Shown: positions 36,309 through 45,853, numbered from the stretch's first letter. The stretch is 64,000 nt of DNA from Mucilaginibacter sp. PPCGB 2223 (GCF_001705515.1 NZ_MDJS01000005.1:124001-188000), one strand, 5' to 3'. Numbers and translations are program-made. Notes: generated by a model from the letters alone, not told the origin.

Positions 36309-36821
36309 ATGAAAGTATTAGCATTAATTTGCGCCCTGATGTTTGTAGCTGTTGCGCCAACTTACGAGTTTAAACTGAAAGACATTGATGGCAAAGCCTT
36401 TAGCCTGGCTAAATATAAAGGCAAAAAAATATTGGTGGTAAACACGGCATCGCAATGTGGTTATACCCCTCAATATGCCGAATTACAACAATTGGCCGAT
36501 AAATACAAGGATAAGCTGGTTGTAGTTGGTTTCCCGGCAAATAACTTTGGCGGCCAGGAGCCCGGCAGCGATCCAACCATTAAAGAGTTTTGCAAAGCAC
36601 GCTATGGTGTCACTTTCCCGTTAAGTACCAAGATCAGTGTTAAGGGCGATGATATCGACCCTTTATTTAAGTATTTAACAAACGCCCCTAATCCTGATTT
36701 TACGGGAGAAATCAAATGGAACTTTGAGAAATTTTTGCTGGATGAAAACGGTAAACTGATCCACCGCTTCCGTTCGCCGGTTACGCCGATGTCGCCCGAA
36801 TTGACCAAATACTTGAACTAA
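36309..36821 (+). CDS. Glutathione-peroxidase-family protein
   Basis: 170 residues. A short hydrophobic N-terminus (MKVLALICALMFVAVA) suggests export. The catalytic tetrad can be seen: Cys50 in NTASQCGYTP, Gln in FPANNFGGQEPG, Trp and Asn in KWNFEKFL. Such Cys-type enzymes reduce peroxides, usually with thioredoxin as donor. Followed by a strong terminator. Confidence 0.9.
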   Translation: MKVLALICALMFVAVAPTYEFKLKDIDGKAFSLAKYKGKKILVVNTASQCGYTPQYAELQQLADKYKDKLVVVGFPANNFGGQEPGSDPTIKEFCKARYGVTFPLSTKISVKGDDIDPLFKYLTNAPNPDFTGEIKWNFEKFLLDENGKLIHRFRSPVTPMSPELTKYLN

Positions 36822-36841
36822 GTAACCAATCAACCCTATAC

Positions 36842-36877
36842 AAAACAGGCCATATTGTCAAATATGGCCTGTTTTTT
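36842..36877 (+). terminator. Intrinsic terminator
   Basis: Stem aaacaggccatatt / aatatggcctgttt around a short loop, then a T run. It ends the peroxidase transcript. Confidence 0.85.
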
Positions 36878-37005
36878 TGCATAATTGTTTTTTAATTAGG
36901 TGTTTTTATAAAAAAAATGCAGCGATTAATAAATTAAATTCAGTATCTTTAACATTTAGTTAACACGTAAAAGCTTACTTTGCAAAACATTTTAAATTCC
37001 CTCAA

Positions 37006-38439
37006 ATGAAGATTAAGTACTTATTTGCACTCTCAGTTATCGCTATGGTCTTTGCTTCCTGCGCCAAGGTAGCACAGCCCGATCAGTCGCAATTAATAGA
37101 TACACCCACGCCAACAGGTGTAAACCCGAGCACAGTACCTTATTCTATTGTCGAGAGTTTTGAATACGGCACAAAAACTTCATACGCGGATGCTAATGTA
37201 ACCTTATTAACCGGTTCGTGGGATTTTAACGACGCCCTTATCGGTAACCTGAGCAACGATGCCAAAGACGGTTCATTTTCGGCCAGGGTGCGTACCGGAT
37301 CGCTGGGTATGAACTTTGATATTTCCAATTTAAAAACATTATATATCAGCCACGCTTTGTATGGTTCGGATGCTGCCACAACCTGGCAGTTAATGGCCTC
37401 GACCGATGGCGGTACTACCTACACCCAATTAGGAAACACCATTAACGAAACAAGCACAACTTTGGTTGTCGACTCGTTTAAAGTAAGCACAACCGGCAAA
37501 ATCCGTTTCAAAATCGTCAAAACATCTACAACCCGTATCAACATCGATGATATTACCTTTAAAGGTATCGGCGACCCGGGCATTACCGTAAGCGTACCGC
37601 CAAGCAGCCCTGTTGATACGGCATCAACAGGTACCGCAGCTGCTGCAAGGGCCGCACTTTATGGCAGCGACGCACCACCGGCAAACGGCGACAACAGCAA
37701 TTTGCTGTTCGGAAACCCTTCGAACGCGGCAACCATATCAAACGATAATTACTTATTTGACCAGCATTATTATGTAGAAAGCTACAACGCAACCCGTGCC
37801 GAACCTAACTGGGTAAGCTGGCATTTAGATGCCAGCAATACTACGAACGCCCAGGGCCGTTTAGACAATTTTGCAGCCTTTAGCGGCTTACTGGCGGGTA
37901 TGTACGCGGTGCAGAGCAACAGCTACTCGGGCAGCGGGTTCGACAGGGGGCACAATTGTCCTTCGGCCGACAGGACAAGTTCATTTAATGCCAATGCGGC
38001 AACTTTCCTGATGACCAACATGATCCCTCAGGCGCCAAATAATAACCAGCAAACCTGGGGCAACCTCGAAAACTACCTGCGCAGTCTTACATCGTCGGGC
38101 TACGAAGTATATATCATTATGGGCAGCTACGGAAGCGGTGGTACGGGTTCGCTTGGCGGCACTACGACAAGCATTAACAACGGCCATATTGCCGTGCCAA
38201 GCAACGTTTGGAAGGTTGCAGTAATTTTACCGGTAGGTAATGGCGATTTGGCACGTGTTTCATCGAGCACCAGGGTGCTTTCGGTAAATACGCCTAACGT
38301 TAACAGCATCAACTCCGACTGGAAGAAATATATCGTTACCATGAAGTCGATCGAAGATGCTACGGGCTATAAAATTCTTTCGGCATTACCGGCAAGCGTC
38401 CATGATGCATTAGCTGTTAAAACAGATCCGGGCAGCTGA
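37006..38439 (+). CDS. Secreted DNA/RNA non-specific endonuclease lipoprotein (copy 2)
   Basis: 477 residues, same layout as the copy at 2077-3468: lipobox (VFASCAKV), N-terminal all-beta domain ending near residue 190, and a C-terminal nuclease with DRGHNCPSADRTS and MIPQAPNNNQQTWGN. The second Gln replaces the His of copy 1 at NNQ(H/Q)TW. An extra Ala-rich linker (STGTAAAARAALYG) joins the halves. Two diverged copies may differ in regulation or substrate (inference). A terminator follows. Confidence 0.9.
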   Translation: MKIKYLFALSVIAMVFASCAKVAQPDQSQLIDTPTPTGVNPSTVPYSIVESFEYGTKTSYADANVTLLTGSWDFNDALIGNLSNDAKDGSFSARVRTGSLGMNFDISNLKTLYISHALYGSDAATTWQLMASTDGGTTYTQLGNTINETSTTLVVDSFKVSTTGKIRFKIVKTSTTRINIDDITFKGIGDPGITVSVPPSSPVDTASTGTAAAARAALYGSDAPPANGDNSNLLFGNPSNAATISNDNYLFDQHYYVESYNATRAEPNWVSWHLDASNTTNAQGRLDNFAAFSGLLAGMYAVQSNSYSGSGFDRGHNCPSADRTSSFNANAATFLMTNMIPQAPNNNQQTWGNLENYLRSLTSSGYEVYIIMGSYGSGGTGSLGGTTTSINNGHIAVPSNVWKVAVILPVGNGDLARVSSSTRVLSVNTPNVNSINSDWKKYIVTMKSIEDATGYKILSALPASVHDALAVKTDPGS

Positions 38440-38461
38440 TTTATCCCAAAAGAGATCACAG

Positions 38462-38494
38462 AAGGCCATTCTATTTTTTAGAATGGCCTTTTTT
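38462..38494 (+). terminator. Intrinsic terminator
   Basis: Stem aaggccattcta / tagaatggcctt and a T run, just after the nuclease gene. Confidence 0.85.
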
Positions 38495-38589
38495 GTGAAT
38501 TAAATTTTACTGGATAAATTATACGCCGCTAAATACGTTTAAAAACAAATGCGTAAATTGTAGCCTTAGTAACCGTATTAACTGCTTTC

Positions 38590-40464
38590 ATGATCAAAAA
38601 ATTGCTGCCCCTTATAACGCTCGTCTCGGTTATAGTCAATGCTGATGCCCAAACCTATTTATCGCCGCCTTTAAATATCGAACAGGCCTACCTGAACCAA
38701 ACACGCACCATCAGCGGTAAGCCGGGTAAAAACTACTGGCAAAATACGGCCGGTTATAACATCAAGATCAGCTTCGATCCGCAAACGCGAAACCTTAAAG
38801 GTACTGTCGGTATCGATTATACCAATAACAGCCCCGATACTTTAAAACAACTGTGGTTTAAGCTCTACCCTAATTTTTATAAAAAAGGGGTGATGCGTAA
38901 CTATAAAATTGATGCTGTAGATATGAGCGACGGGGTACAGATCGGCAGGCTGGCTATCAATAATGAAAACCAGGATTTGGCCGACGCCAATATCGACGGC
39001 ACGAACATGGCGCTTAATATCAAGCCCCTGTTGTCGAAACAAAAGCTGCATGTCGATATCAGCTATTCGTATACACTGAACCGCACATCGCATGTGCGCA
39101 CCGGACAGGTTGACTCGGGTTCGTATTTTATCGCCTATTTTTTTCCAAGGATAGCCGTTTACGACGATATCGACGGCTGGAACAAATACCCTTATTTGGG
39201 CACCGAGGAGTTTTATAATGATTTTTGCCATTTCAATGCCGAGATAACCATGCCAGGCAATTACCAGGTTTGGGCAACAGGCGATTTGAAGAATGCCTCC
39301 GAAGTTTATAATCCGCAAATTGTAAAGCAGATCAGCCTGGCCGAAAAGACGAGCGATATTACTACCGTTGTAAGCGAAGCCGACCTGCAGGCGGGTAACG
39401 TTACTACAAAAAGGCCATTCAACACCTGGCGGTTTGAAGCGGATAATGTAACAGATTTTGTGTTCGCCGCCAGCGACCATTACCTATGGATGGCGGCCAG
39501 CCCGGTCGTCGACTCGCTTACCGGCAGGCGCACACGCGTTGATGCGGTGTTTAACCCGGCTCATAAAGATTATTTCCCGGTAATTGATTTTGCGCGTAAA
39601 ACCGTTAGCCTGATGAGCCATACTTTCCCGAAATGGCCCTTCCCGTACCAGCATGAAACCGTGGTGGACGGGCTCGACCAGATGGAATACCCGATGATGG
39701 TAAACGATAACCCGCTCGAAAAAACCGACGATGCCATTGAGCTGACGGACCACGAAATATTCCACTCGATGTTCCCGTTTTACATGGGCATTAACGAAAC
39801 CAAATACGGCTGGATGGATGAAGGCTGGGCCACCATTGGCGAATGGACGCTTAGCGGTATGATCGATCCAAAAGTAGTTGATGTAGATGGCATCGGTTTG
39901 TACGAAACTATCGGGGGCAAGGAGGAAGATTTGCCTATCATCACCTTATCAACCCAGCAAACAACGCCAAGTTATGTCGCAAACTCGTACCCGAAACCAG
40001 GCCTGGGATATATGTACGTGCGCGATATGTTAGGCGACGCCTTGTTTACCAAAGCCTTGCATTACTACATTGAGCAATGGCACGGCAGGCACCCCATACC
40101 TTACGATTTTTTTAACTGTATGAATATAGGAGCCGGTATGAACCTCAACTGGTTTTGGAAGAATTGGTTTATGGAACGCGGTGCGCCCGACCAGGCCATC
40201 AGCAAGGTTAGCCGGAAAACCGGCAAAGAATATATAGCCGTGATCACCAATATCGGCACCAAGATGATACCCATCGACCTGACAGTTTATTACGCCGACG
40301 GCACAACCAAACTGATCCATAAAGACATCTCCTGCTGGCGAAACGGTAATAAGGAAGTAGCTGTTAGCTTTACGGCAGATAAACCGGTGGAACGTTTAGT
40401 ACTGGGTGGTATTTACGACCCGGATGTGGATAAGAAGAATAACGTTTGGGAGGTGAAGAAGTAG
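38590..40464 (+). CDS. M1-type (gluzincin) metallopeptidase, exported
   Basis: 624 residues with a signal peptide (MIKKLLPLITLVSVIVNADAQ). The catalytic motif is HEIFHSMFPF (HExxH) with the downstream Glu in MDEGWATIGE. N-terminal residues 45-270 form the beta-sandwich seen in M1 aminopeptidases (IKISFDPQTRNLKGTVGIDYTN). The GxMEN-type segment appears as DGLDQMEYPMM. It removes N-terminal residues from peptides outside the cytoplasm. A small gene follows, its start 12 bases after the stop. Confidence 0.88.
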   Translation: MIKKLLPLITLVSVIVNADAQTYLSPPLNIEQAYLNQTRTISGKPGKNYWQNTAGYNIKISFDPQTRNLKGTVGIDYTNNSPDTLKQLWFKLYPNFYKKGVMRNYKIDAVDMSDGVQIGRLAINNENQDLADANIDGTNMALNIKPLLSKQKLHVDISYSYTLNRTSHVRTGQVDSGSYFIAYFFPRIAVYDDIDGWNKYPYLGTEEFYNDFCHFNAEITMPGNYQVWATGDLKNASEVYNPQIVKQISLAEKTSDITTVVSEADLQAGNVTTKRPFNTWRFEADNVTDFVFAASDHYLWMAASPVVDSLTGRRTRVDAVFNPAHKDYFPVIDFARKTVSLMSHTFPKWPFPYQHETVVDGLDQMEYPMMVNDNPLEKTDDAIELTDHEIFHSMFPFYMGINETKYGWMDEGWATIGEWTLSGMIDPKVVDVDGIGLYETIGGKEEDLPIITLSTQQTTPSYVANSYPKPGLGYMYVRDMLGDALFTKALHYYIEQWHGRHPIPYDFFNCMNIGAGMNLNWFWKNWFMERGAPDQAISKVSRKTGKEYIAVITNIGTKMIPIDLTVYYADGTTKLIHKDISCWRNGNKEVAVSFTADKPVERLVLGGIYDPDVDKKNNVWEVKK

Positions 40465-40475
40465 CAATACAAATA

Positions 40476-40775
40476 ATGGCATTAGATTTTTATAATATTT
40501 CTGACAGCAGTCTCCAGCAAAGATTGTTTGAGCTCACAGAGGTCGATATATACAATTTAATAGAAGTCCTGAATGAGTATAGAAGGTTAAGCGGTTTGCA
40601 AATAGATGAGTATGGAACTACCAGGATATCTCAGGACCATATTGAGCTAATTATTCAGTTGCTTAGTGATTATTTGAAAAAAGCCCGCTTAAACGTCTCA
40701 GTGAGAGAAAGATTATCGGATATCATTACACGATTCAGCCAATCGAAAGAGGGATTAATGGCCGTTGGAGATTAA
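40476..40775 (+). CDS. Conserved-looking small protein, unknown function
   Basis: 99 residues from ATG 40476, starting 12 bases after the M1 peptidase stop; a TTG further upstream is in frame but inside that gene. No signal peptide or membrane segment. Alpha-helical throughout (LQQRLFELTEVDIYNLIEVL, HIELIIQLLSDYLKKARL). The family is not recognised. Probably co-transcribed with the peptidase. Confidence 0.6.
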   Translation: MALDFYNISDSSLQQRLFELTEVDIYNLIEVLNEYRRLSGLQIDEYGTTRISQDHIELIIQLLSDYLKKARLNVSVRERLSDIITRFSQSKEGLMAVGD

Positions 40776-40781
40776 ACTTTC

Positions 40782-41669
40782 TTATGCTTTCGCCCCAACC
40801 TTTTCCCCAATCTTAACCAGTACCTCGGTGTTTTTGCCGGATTGCTCGATGATATCCGCATCAGGTACGATACTGCCTTTTTTAAACAGCTGTATCACGG
40901 TTGAGCCGCCGAATTCGAACCAGCCTTTTTCTTCGCCGCGTTTAAAGGTATAGGCACCGTACTGGCGCTGCACCACTTTGCCGACGAATAAAGCCCCCAC
41001 CTCGATGTGCAGCACCGTACCAAAGTTTTCGGTATGCAGAACGGTTAACTCGCGGTAGTTTTTGGCCATTACCGAGCTGGTTTCGGCCAGGGCGATGCGG
41101 TTTACCGAGTGGAGTATGCCCTTAATTTTCTGCACCCTATCCTGGCGGCCGTTATCGATGTAGCCATAACGGTGATAGTCGGACGGGGCCAGGCGGTATA
41201 CAAAGCACCAGCCATCGGCAAATTCGTCGGCTAAAGCTTTATCTTTCACCAGGTCGTTCAGCTGGTACCAGTAACCTTTTACCGGCACCTGGTCAACTTT
41301 ATTTAAATCCCAGATGATCAGGCGCGAATCGGCAGGCGAGATCAAATGCCCGGGAGTTTGATCGATGGGGCGGGCGCTGGGTTTCAGTTCGCGGATAAAA
41401 AAATCGTTAAAGCTCACAAACGAATTGAGCGGGCGTTTAATCTCGCTCACGTCGATATCATAGTGTTTGATAAACTTAGGTATTTGTTTCAGGCTTTTCT
41501 TGCCTTTCATCACCCGGCCGTAGGCAGTCGAAACAAAGCGCCTTTTAAGCACCAGGTTGGTGAGCAGCTTACCGGCAAGCGTTTTATACAGAAATATCAG
41601 CCCATCTACTTTAAAAGCGTTTTCTTCGATGGTTTTTTTTGTTTTTCGGTCGTAGATGTAGACTGCCAT
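40782..41669 (-). CDS. psd: Phosphatidylserine decarboxylase (active-type motifs)
   Basis: 295 residues. It makes phosphatidylethanolamine and carries a pyruvoyl group formed by self-cleavage. Catalytic residues are all visible: Asp in SPADSRLI, His in LAPSDYHRYGYID, and the cleavage serine in EFGGSTVIQLF. N-terminal part is amphipathic, as for membrane-surface PSDs. Last gene of the phospholipid operon. Confidence 0.92.
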   Translation of the reverse strand: MAVYIYDRKTKKTIEENAFKVDGLIFLYKTLAGKLLTNLVLKRRFVSTAYGRVMKGKKSLKQIPKFIKHYDIDVSEIKRPLNSFVSFNDFFIRELKPSARPIDQTPGHLISPADSRLIIWDLNKVDQVPVKGYWYQLNDLVKDKALADEFADGWCFVYRLAPSDYHRYGYIDNGRQDRVQKIKGILHSVNRIALAETSSVMAKNYRELTVLHTENFGTVLHIEVGALFVGKVVQRQYGAYTFKRGEEKGWFEFGGSTVIQLFKKGSIVPDADIIEQSGKNTEVLVKIGEKVGAKA

Positions 41670-41685
41670 TACCGCAATACTATTT

Positions 41686-42297
41686 TTATGATTTTAATTG
41701 TGCCAGAACCGTTTGGCCGGCTTTTACAGCGGCGTTAACCTGTACACTGATTGGCGAGCTAACAGGTATCAGCACCTCAACATTTGCGCCACCCATAGCA
41801 AAACCGATCTGATCACCCTGTGCGATGCTATCACCTTGTTTGGCATAGGTAACCATGTGTTTGGAATAACCCGGCAACTGGCGGTACAATATAACGGCTC
41901 CCGAAATACTTTCGATAGCTACTGTGGCATGGCCGTTTTTTTGCGCGTATTTTACGTTGCCGCTAACCGGGCTCAGGTTAACCCTCAGGTCGGTTGGTGC
42001 AATGGCTATAGATACTTTGGTATAACGGCCCTTGATATATTCGCTGTCATCTATTTCATCAATCGCGGTTATGGTGCCATCTGCGGGGCTTAAAACAGCC
42101 TTGTCGTTTGCGGCAATAGAGATAGCCGGGCTGCGGAAGAACCAGATCGTAGCGGCAAAAAAGGCTAATGATAGAATGTAAACCAGCCATTTAAACAGAT
42201 GCGCCTGCGGAGCGTAAAACTGGGCGATAGCATTAAACAGAAAGATCAGTAGAACACAGATCGCTATATTGGTGTAACCCTCTTTATGAATGGTCAT
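41686..42297 (-). CDS. PSD-like protein lacking catalytic His and Ser
   Basis: 203 residues related to short (PSD-A-type) phosphatidylserine decarboxylases. Two membrane segments at about 10-30 and 34-55. The Asp motif (SPADGTI, Asp73) is kept, but the family's DVHVN reads DLRVN (Arg105 for His), and the Gly-Ser cleavage point in GSRVDVFLP reads GGANVEVLIP, with no serine. It therefore cannot form the pyruvoyl group by the known route. Likely a non-enzymatic partner or regulator of the active enzyme encoded next to it (inference). A sequencing change at both sites is unlikely. Confidence 0.85.
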   Translation of the reverse strand: MTIHKEGYTNIAICVLLIFLFNAIAQFYAPQAHLFKWLVYILSLAFFAATIWFFRSPAISIAANDKAVLSPADGTITAIDEIDDSEYIKGRYTKVSIAIAPTDLRVNLSPVSGNVKYAQKNGHATVAIESISGAVILYRQLPGYSKHMVTYAKQGDSIAQGDQIGFAMGGANVEVLIPVSSPISVQVNAAVKAGQTVLAQLKS

Positions 42298-42343
42298 GTT
42301 GTTAATTGCAGGTTCGAAAAAATTAATTAATAGTCCAAAAATA

Positions 42344-43147
42344 CTAATTTGTGATCAGGTACAGGTATGCAAATACTAATGGCGCCGAAAGAAACAGGCC
42401 GTCGAACCTGTCGAGCAAACCGCCATGACCGGGCAGCAGGCTACCGGAATCTTTAGCGTTCAGGCTACGTTTCAACATCGATTCAACCAAATCGCCCATG
42501 GTACCAAAGCAACCGATCATCACGGCCATACCTTTCCACTCCAAACTGGTGATATCTTTTAAATAATAGGCAATAATGCCCGATACAAAAACAGCAAATA
42601 AAACCCCGCCGATAAAACCCTCCCAGGTTTTTTGCGGCGAATGCCTCTCAAAAAGCTTGGTGCGGCCCAGCCAGCGCCCTACAACATAAGCGCCGGTATC
42701 GTTGCTCCATAATAGTAACATAAATGCCAGCGGGAAATGGAAGCTGTAGCTGCCCCTCATAAACGCTAAGCCGAAAAAGAAACAAAAAGGCGCTATCGCG
42801 TAAGCTAAACCTACTATGGTATAAGCGATGTTGGTAAACGGGTGTTCGGACTTTTTGTAAAGCTCGGATATAAAAATGCTGCCCACAACGGGCACAATGA
42901 TAAGCAGGAACTTCGAATCGATATTTAAAGCATAGTGGAGGCCTATGCCGGCAAAAATGCAGATACCGCCTATTAAACCGATGATGAGGTTAGGATTAAC
43001 ATCGCCGGTTTTAACCATTTTATAAAACTCGTTAAGGCACAAAAGACTGAGTAAGGCGAAAAATGCGGTAAAAACCCACAAGCCGCTAAGCAGCGACCCG
43101 AGCATGATTATGATAAAAAAGATGCCTGTGATAGCGCGTGTCTTCAT
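42344..43147 (-). CDS. cdsA: Phosphatidate cytidylyltransferase
   Basis: 267 residues, with about eight membrane segments. It makes CDP-diacylglycerol, precursor of all phospholipids. The family signature is SNDTGAYVVGRWLGRTKLF followed by SPQKTWEGFIGGV. Sits in the phospholipid operon, upstream of the two PSD-type genes. Confidence 0.94.
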   Translation of the reverse strand: MKTRAITGIFFIIIMLGSLLSGLWVFTAFFALLSLLCLNEFYKMVKTGDVNPNLIIGLIGGICIFAGIGLHYALNIDSKFLLIIVPVVGSIFISELYKKSEHPFTNIAYTIVGLAYAIAPFCFFFGLAFMRGSYSFHFPLAFMLLLWSNDTGAYVVGRWLGRTKLFERHSPQKTWEGFIGGVLFAVFVSGIIAYYLKDITSLEWKGMAVMIGCFGTMGDLVESMLKRSLNAKDSGSLLPGHGGLLDRFDGLFLSAPLVFAYLYLITN

Positions 43148-43153
43148 AAAAAA

Positions 43154-43360
43154 TTACGTTTGGTTCAGGATGATAATCTCGATAGCCCGGCTAAAATCTT
43201 CCTGATGGATATACACATCAATATTACCAAAATTGCGATGCGATGAATCCTGCTTATTGATCAATACACTGGTGACCTGGTTTTCGGCGAGTACTTGCTT
43301 CACAATCTCCGATTGATAGTAGTTTGCAGAAGTAAATATCCTGATCCAGTCTTTTTCCAT
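43154..43360 (-). CDS. DUF2007 small protein
   Basis: 68 residues: WIRIFTSANYYQSEIVKQVLAENQV and IDVYIHQEDFSRAIEII match the DUF2007 ('putative signal transducing protein') pattern, a ferredoxin-like fold with a helix that reads like PII-related proteins. It overlaps the CPBP protease gene by one base. Confidence 0.82.
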   Translation of the reverse strand: MEKDWIRIFTSANYYQSEIVKQVLAENQVTSVLINKQDSSHRNFGNIDVYIHQEDFSRAIEIIILNQT

Positions 43361-44283
43361 TACATCGGCAGTGGTTTTTTGGATTGTGCAATATTACGAT
43401 AAACTATCAGTAAAAACACGGTTAATGCAAGGCTGGCCACGTAATGTAAAGAATTAAATACATGCTGATCATCGGGATTAATTTTAACAGCCTTTTGCTG
43501 ATACAGGTAAGTGAGTATCACTGCCGAACCATTATTGATAAAATGCCCCCATACCGCAGGCCAGATACTGCCGCTCCATGCCGCGAAATAACCGAACAAT
43601 ACACCCAGCATCAGCCGCGGCAAAAAGCCGAAGAACTGCATGTGAAAAGCGCTGAACAGGATGGCCGCAATCCAGATGCCCCAATGCCGGTTGCGCGTCC
43701 ACCGGGTAAATATGGTTTGTATGCAACCGCGAAACAGAAACTCTTCGGCTATGGCGGTTAACAAACCAATCGCCAGCAGGTTGAAAAACATGGCACCAAG
43801 GCTGTTCATCTGTAAAAGCAGCTGCGTTTCTTTAGCCGCCTCGTCTTCGCTGTGGCGCATCCAATCGTAAATGCCCTGCATAAAATGCGGAAACTTCATC
43901 TGCTGGTTGATATTGACCAGCCATTCCATCACGGGTGATGAAAAAAGCATGACCGCCAAAGCCATAACAAACAGCATTGGCTTAACAGGGGTATTTGCCT
44001 TCAGATAGGCTACGGGCTCACGAACAATGTATCTGGCAAAAACAACCGGCCCCAAAAATAGCGGGATAGTAGTGGTAGTTATCTGCAATATCCAGATGGA
44101 ATTTAATACCCCGGGATAAGCCGTGTTGAAAGTACCGATCTGCGTAATGGTTTTTAAGCCGTAAACAGCAGCAATGATCCCGGCCCCTATCAGCACACCG
44201 GCCAGCATGCAGCCGATAACTATAGCGGCCAATACCAGGAATTGCAGGCTTGGATGGAGCGGTGAAACGGCATTTTCTTTCAT
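43360..44283 (-). CDS. CPBP-family intramembrane metalloprotease
   Basis: 307 residues with about eight membrane segments. The motif EEFLFRGCIQT (EExxxR) lies in TM5, then FSAFHMQFFGF (FxxxH) and HFINNGSAV (HxxxN). These CAAX/CPBP (Abi) proteases cleave substrates inside the membrane. It heads the phospholipid operon and is divergent from dusB. Confidence 0.88.
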   Translation of the reverse strand: MKENAVSPLHPSLQFLVLAAIVIGCMLAGVLIGAGIIAAVYGLKTITQIGTFNTAYPGVLNSIWILQITTTTIPLFLGPVVFARYIVREPVAYLKANTPVKPMLFVMALAVMLFSSPVMEWLVNINQQMKFPHFMQGIYDWMRHSEDEAAKETQLLLQMNSLGAMFFNLLAIGLLTAIAEEFLFRGCIQTIFTRWTRNRHWGIWIAAILFSAFHMQFFGFLPRLMLGVLFGYFAAWSGSIWPAVWGHFINNGSAVILTYLYQQKAVKINPDDQHVFNSLHYVASLALTVFLLIVYRNIAQSKKPLPM

Positions 44284-44298
44284 ATGAGTTAATATTTG

Positions 44299-44306
44299 TA
44301 CCTTTG
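44299..44306 (+). promoter_or_regulatory. -7 element TACCTTTG before dusB
   Basis: Fits TAnnTTTG, 18 bases before the dusB ATG. No TTG is found 19-20 bases upstream. The gap between divergent genes is only 41 bases. Confidence 0.35.
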
Positions 44307-44324
44307 CAGCGCTTAAAGATAGTC

Positions 44325-45317
44325 ATGTCTGTTCAAATAGGAAATATCGACCTGGGGAATTTTCCGCTGTTACTTGCGCCGATGGAGGATGTGAGCGATC
44401 CGCCGTTCCGTTATGTGTGCAAAAAAAACGGTGCCGACATGATGTATACCGAGTTCATCTCGTCGGAAGGATTGATCCGTGATGCGGCAAAAAGCCGCGC
44501 CAAGCTCGATATCTTTGAGTATGAGCGCCCTATCGGCATACAGATATTCGGCAGCGATATCAACAGCATGCGCACCGCTACCGAAATTGCTACTCTGGCC
44601 CGCCCCGACCTGATGGACATTAATTACGGCTGCCCGGTAAAAAATGTGGCCTGCCGTGGCGCGGGCGCAAGCTTGCTGCAGGATATCGACAAAATGGTAG
44701 CCATGACCAAAGCTGTTGTCGAAGCTACGCACCTGCCGGTAACGGTTAAAACCCGTTTAGGCTGGGACGATAATACCAAAAACGTTTACGAGGTTGCCGA
44801 GCGCCTGCAGGATGTGGGTATCAAGGCGCTTACCATCCACGGCCGTACCCGTGCGCAGATGTATAAAGGTGTTGCAGACTGGTCGCTGATACGCGATATC
44901 AAAAAAAATCCGAGGATTAAAATTCCCATTTTTGGCAATGGCGACATCGATTCGCCCGAAAAGGCGGCCAACTGGCGCATGGAATACGAGGTCGACGGCA
45001 TGATGATCGGCCGTGCTTCGATCGGTAACCCCTGGATTTTCCGAGAGATCAAGCATTTTTTTGCCACCGGCGAGCACCTCGATCCACCGACAATTACCGA
45101 AAGAGTCGAGAACTGCCGTATCCACCTCGAAAAATCGATCGAGTGGAAAGGGCCAAAAACAGGCATTTTTGAAATGCGCAGGCACTATTCCAACTACTTT
45201 AAAGGTTTAGACAATTTCAAAGAGTTCAGGATGAAACTGGTTTCGACCGAGAACATCAACGAATTATTTGACGTTCTGCAGACCATCGCCGATAAATATT
45301 CGTTAGAGATGGCGTAA
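44325..45317 (+). CDS. dusB: tRNA-dihydrouridine synthase
   Basis: 330 residues from ATG 44325 (MSVQIGNIDLGNFPLLLAPMEDVSD); an earlier frame start at 44250 is inside the neighbouring gene. The FMN enzyme reduces uridines in the tRNA D-loop. Motifs: APMEDVSDPPFR, DINYGCPVKNV with the catalytic Cys, and VKTRLGWDD. The C-terminal helical domain (FEMRRHYSNYFKGL) is intact. Confidence 0.95.
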   Translation: MSVQIGNIDLGNFPLLLAPMEDVSDPPFRYVCKKNGADMMYTEFISSEGLIRDAAKSRAKLDIFEYERPIGIQIFGSDINSMRTATEIATLARPDLMDINYGCPVKNVACRGAGASLLQDIDKMVAMTKAVVEATHLPVTVKTRLGWDDNTKNVYEVAERLQDVGIKALTIHGRTRAQMYKGVADWSLIRDIKKNPRIKIPIFGNGDIDSPEKAANWRMEYEVDGMMIGRASIGNPWIFREIKHFFATGEHLDPPTITERVENCRIHLEKSIEWKGPKTGIFEMRRHYSNYFKGLDNFKEFRMKLVSTENINELFDVLQTIADKYSLEMA

Positions 45318-45445
45318 TTATTGATTGCCGTTATCCGTATAAGTAACAAAAGAAAATTTTTATTGGTTTATCACCATTTTGTTAGATGGTTTATGAACAA
45401 AATAGATTTTTTTTTATTTATGTTTGAATTGAAAGTTACACCGTT

Positions 45446-45832
45446 ATGGTTAATACAATTACAGATGGAGTTAAGGTTTCGGTAGAAACCGTTTACCAGC
45501 CGGAGTACTCAAACCCGGCGAACGATCATTTTATGTTTGCTTACAAAATCAATATTGAGAATGTGGGCAGCAATACCGTGCAACTGCTGCGCAGGCATTG
45601 GACGATATTTGACTCGAACGGTACCAAGCGAGAGGTGGAGGGCGAAGGCGTAGTTGGCCAGCAGCCTATTATCGAACCCGGGCACTCGCACGAGTATGTT
45701 TCGGGCTGTAACTTAAAAACCGATACCGGCAGCATGAAAGGCGAGTACCAGATGCTGCGCCTGGTGGATAACAGTGTGTTTAATGTTAAAATACCGGAGT
45801 TTTATCTGATAGCGCCGTATAAGTTGAATTAG
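45446..45832 (+). CDS. apaG: ApaG-domain protein
   Basis: 128 residues, the usual ApaG length. The fibronectin-like fold is recognised by SVETVYQPEYSNPANDHFMFAYKI, LLRRHWTIFDSNG, VVGQQPIIEPGH and YVSGCNLKTDTGSM. Linked in E. coli to cobalt resistance, role unclear. Its promoter may include TATGTTTG at 45419-45426. Confidence 0.95.
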   Translation: MVNTITDGVKVSVETVYQPEYSNPANDHFMFAYKINIENVGSNTVQLLRRHWTIFDSNGTKREVEGEGVVGQQPIIEPGHSHEYVSGCNLKTDTGSMKGEYQMLRLVDNSVFNVKIPEFYLIAPYKLN

Positions 45833-45853
45833 GATTTTATTTACATAAAAAGG

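Noticed and set aside
45419..45426. Promoter of apaG (TATGTTTG)
   Set aside because: The -7 match is good, but no TTG lies at the right distance upstream; mentioned only in the apaG entry.
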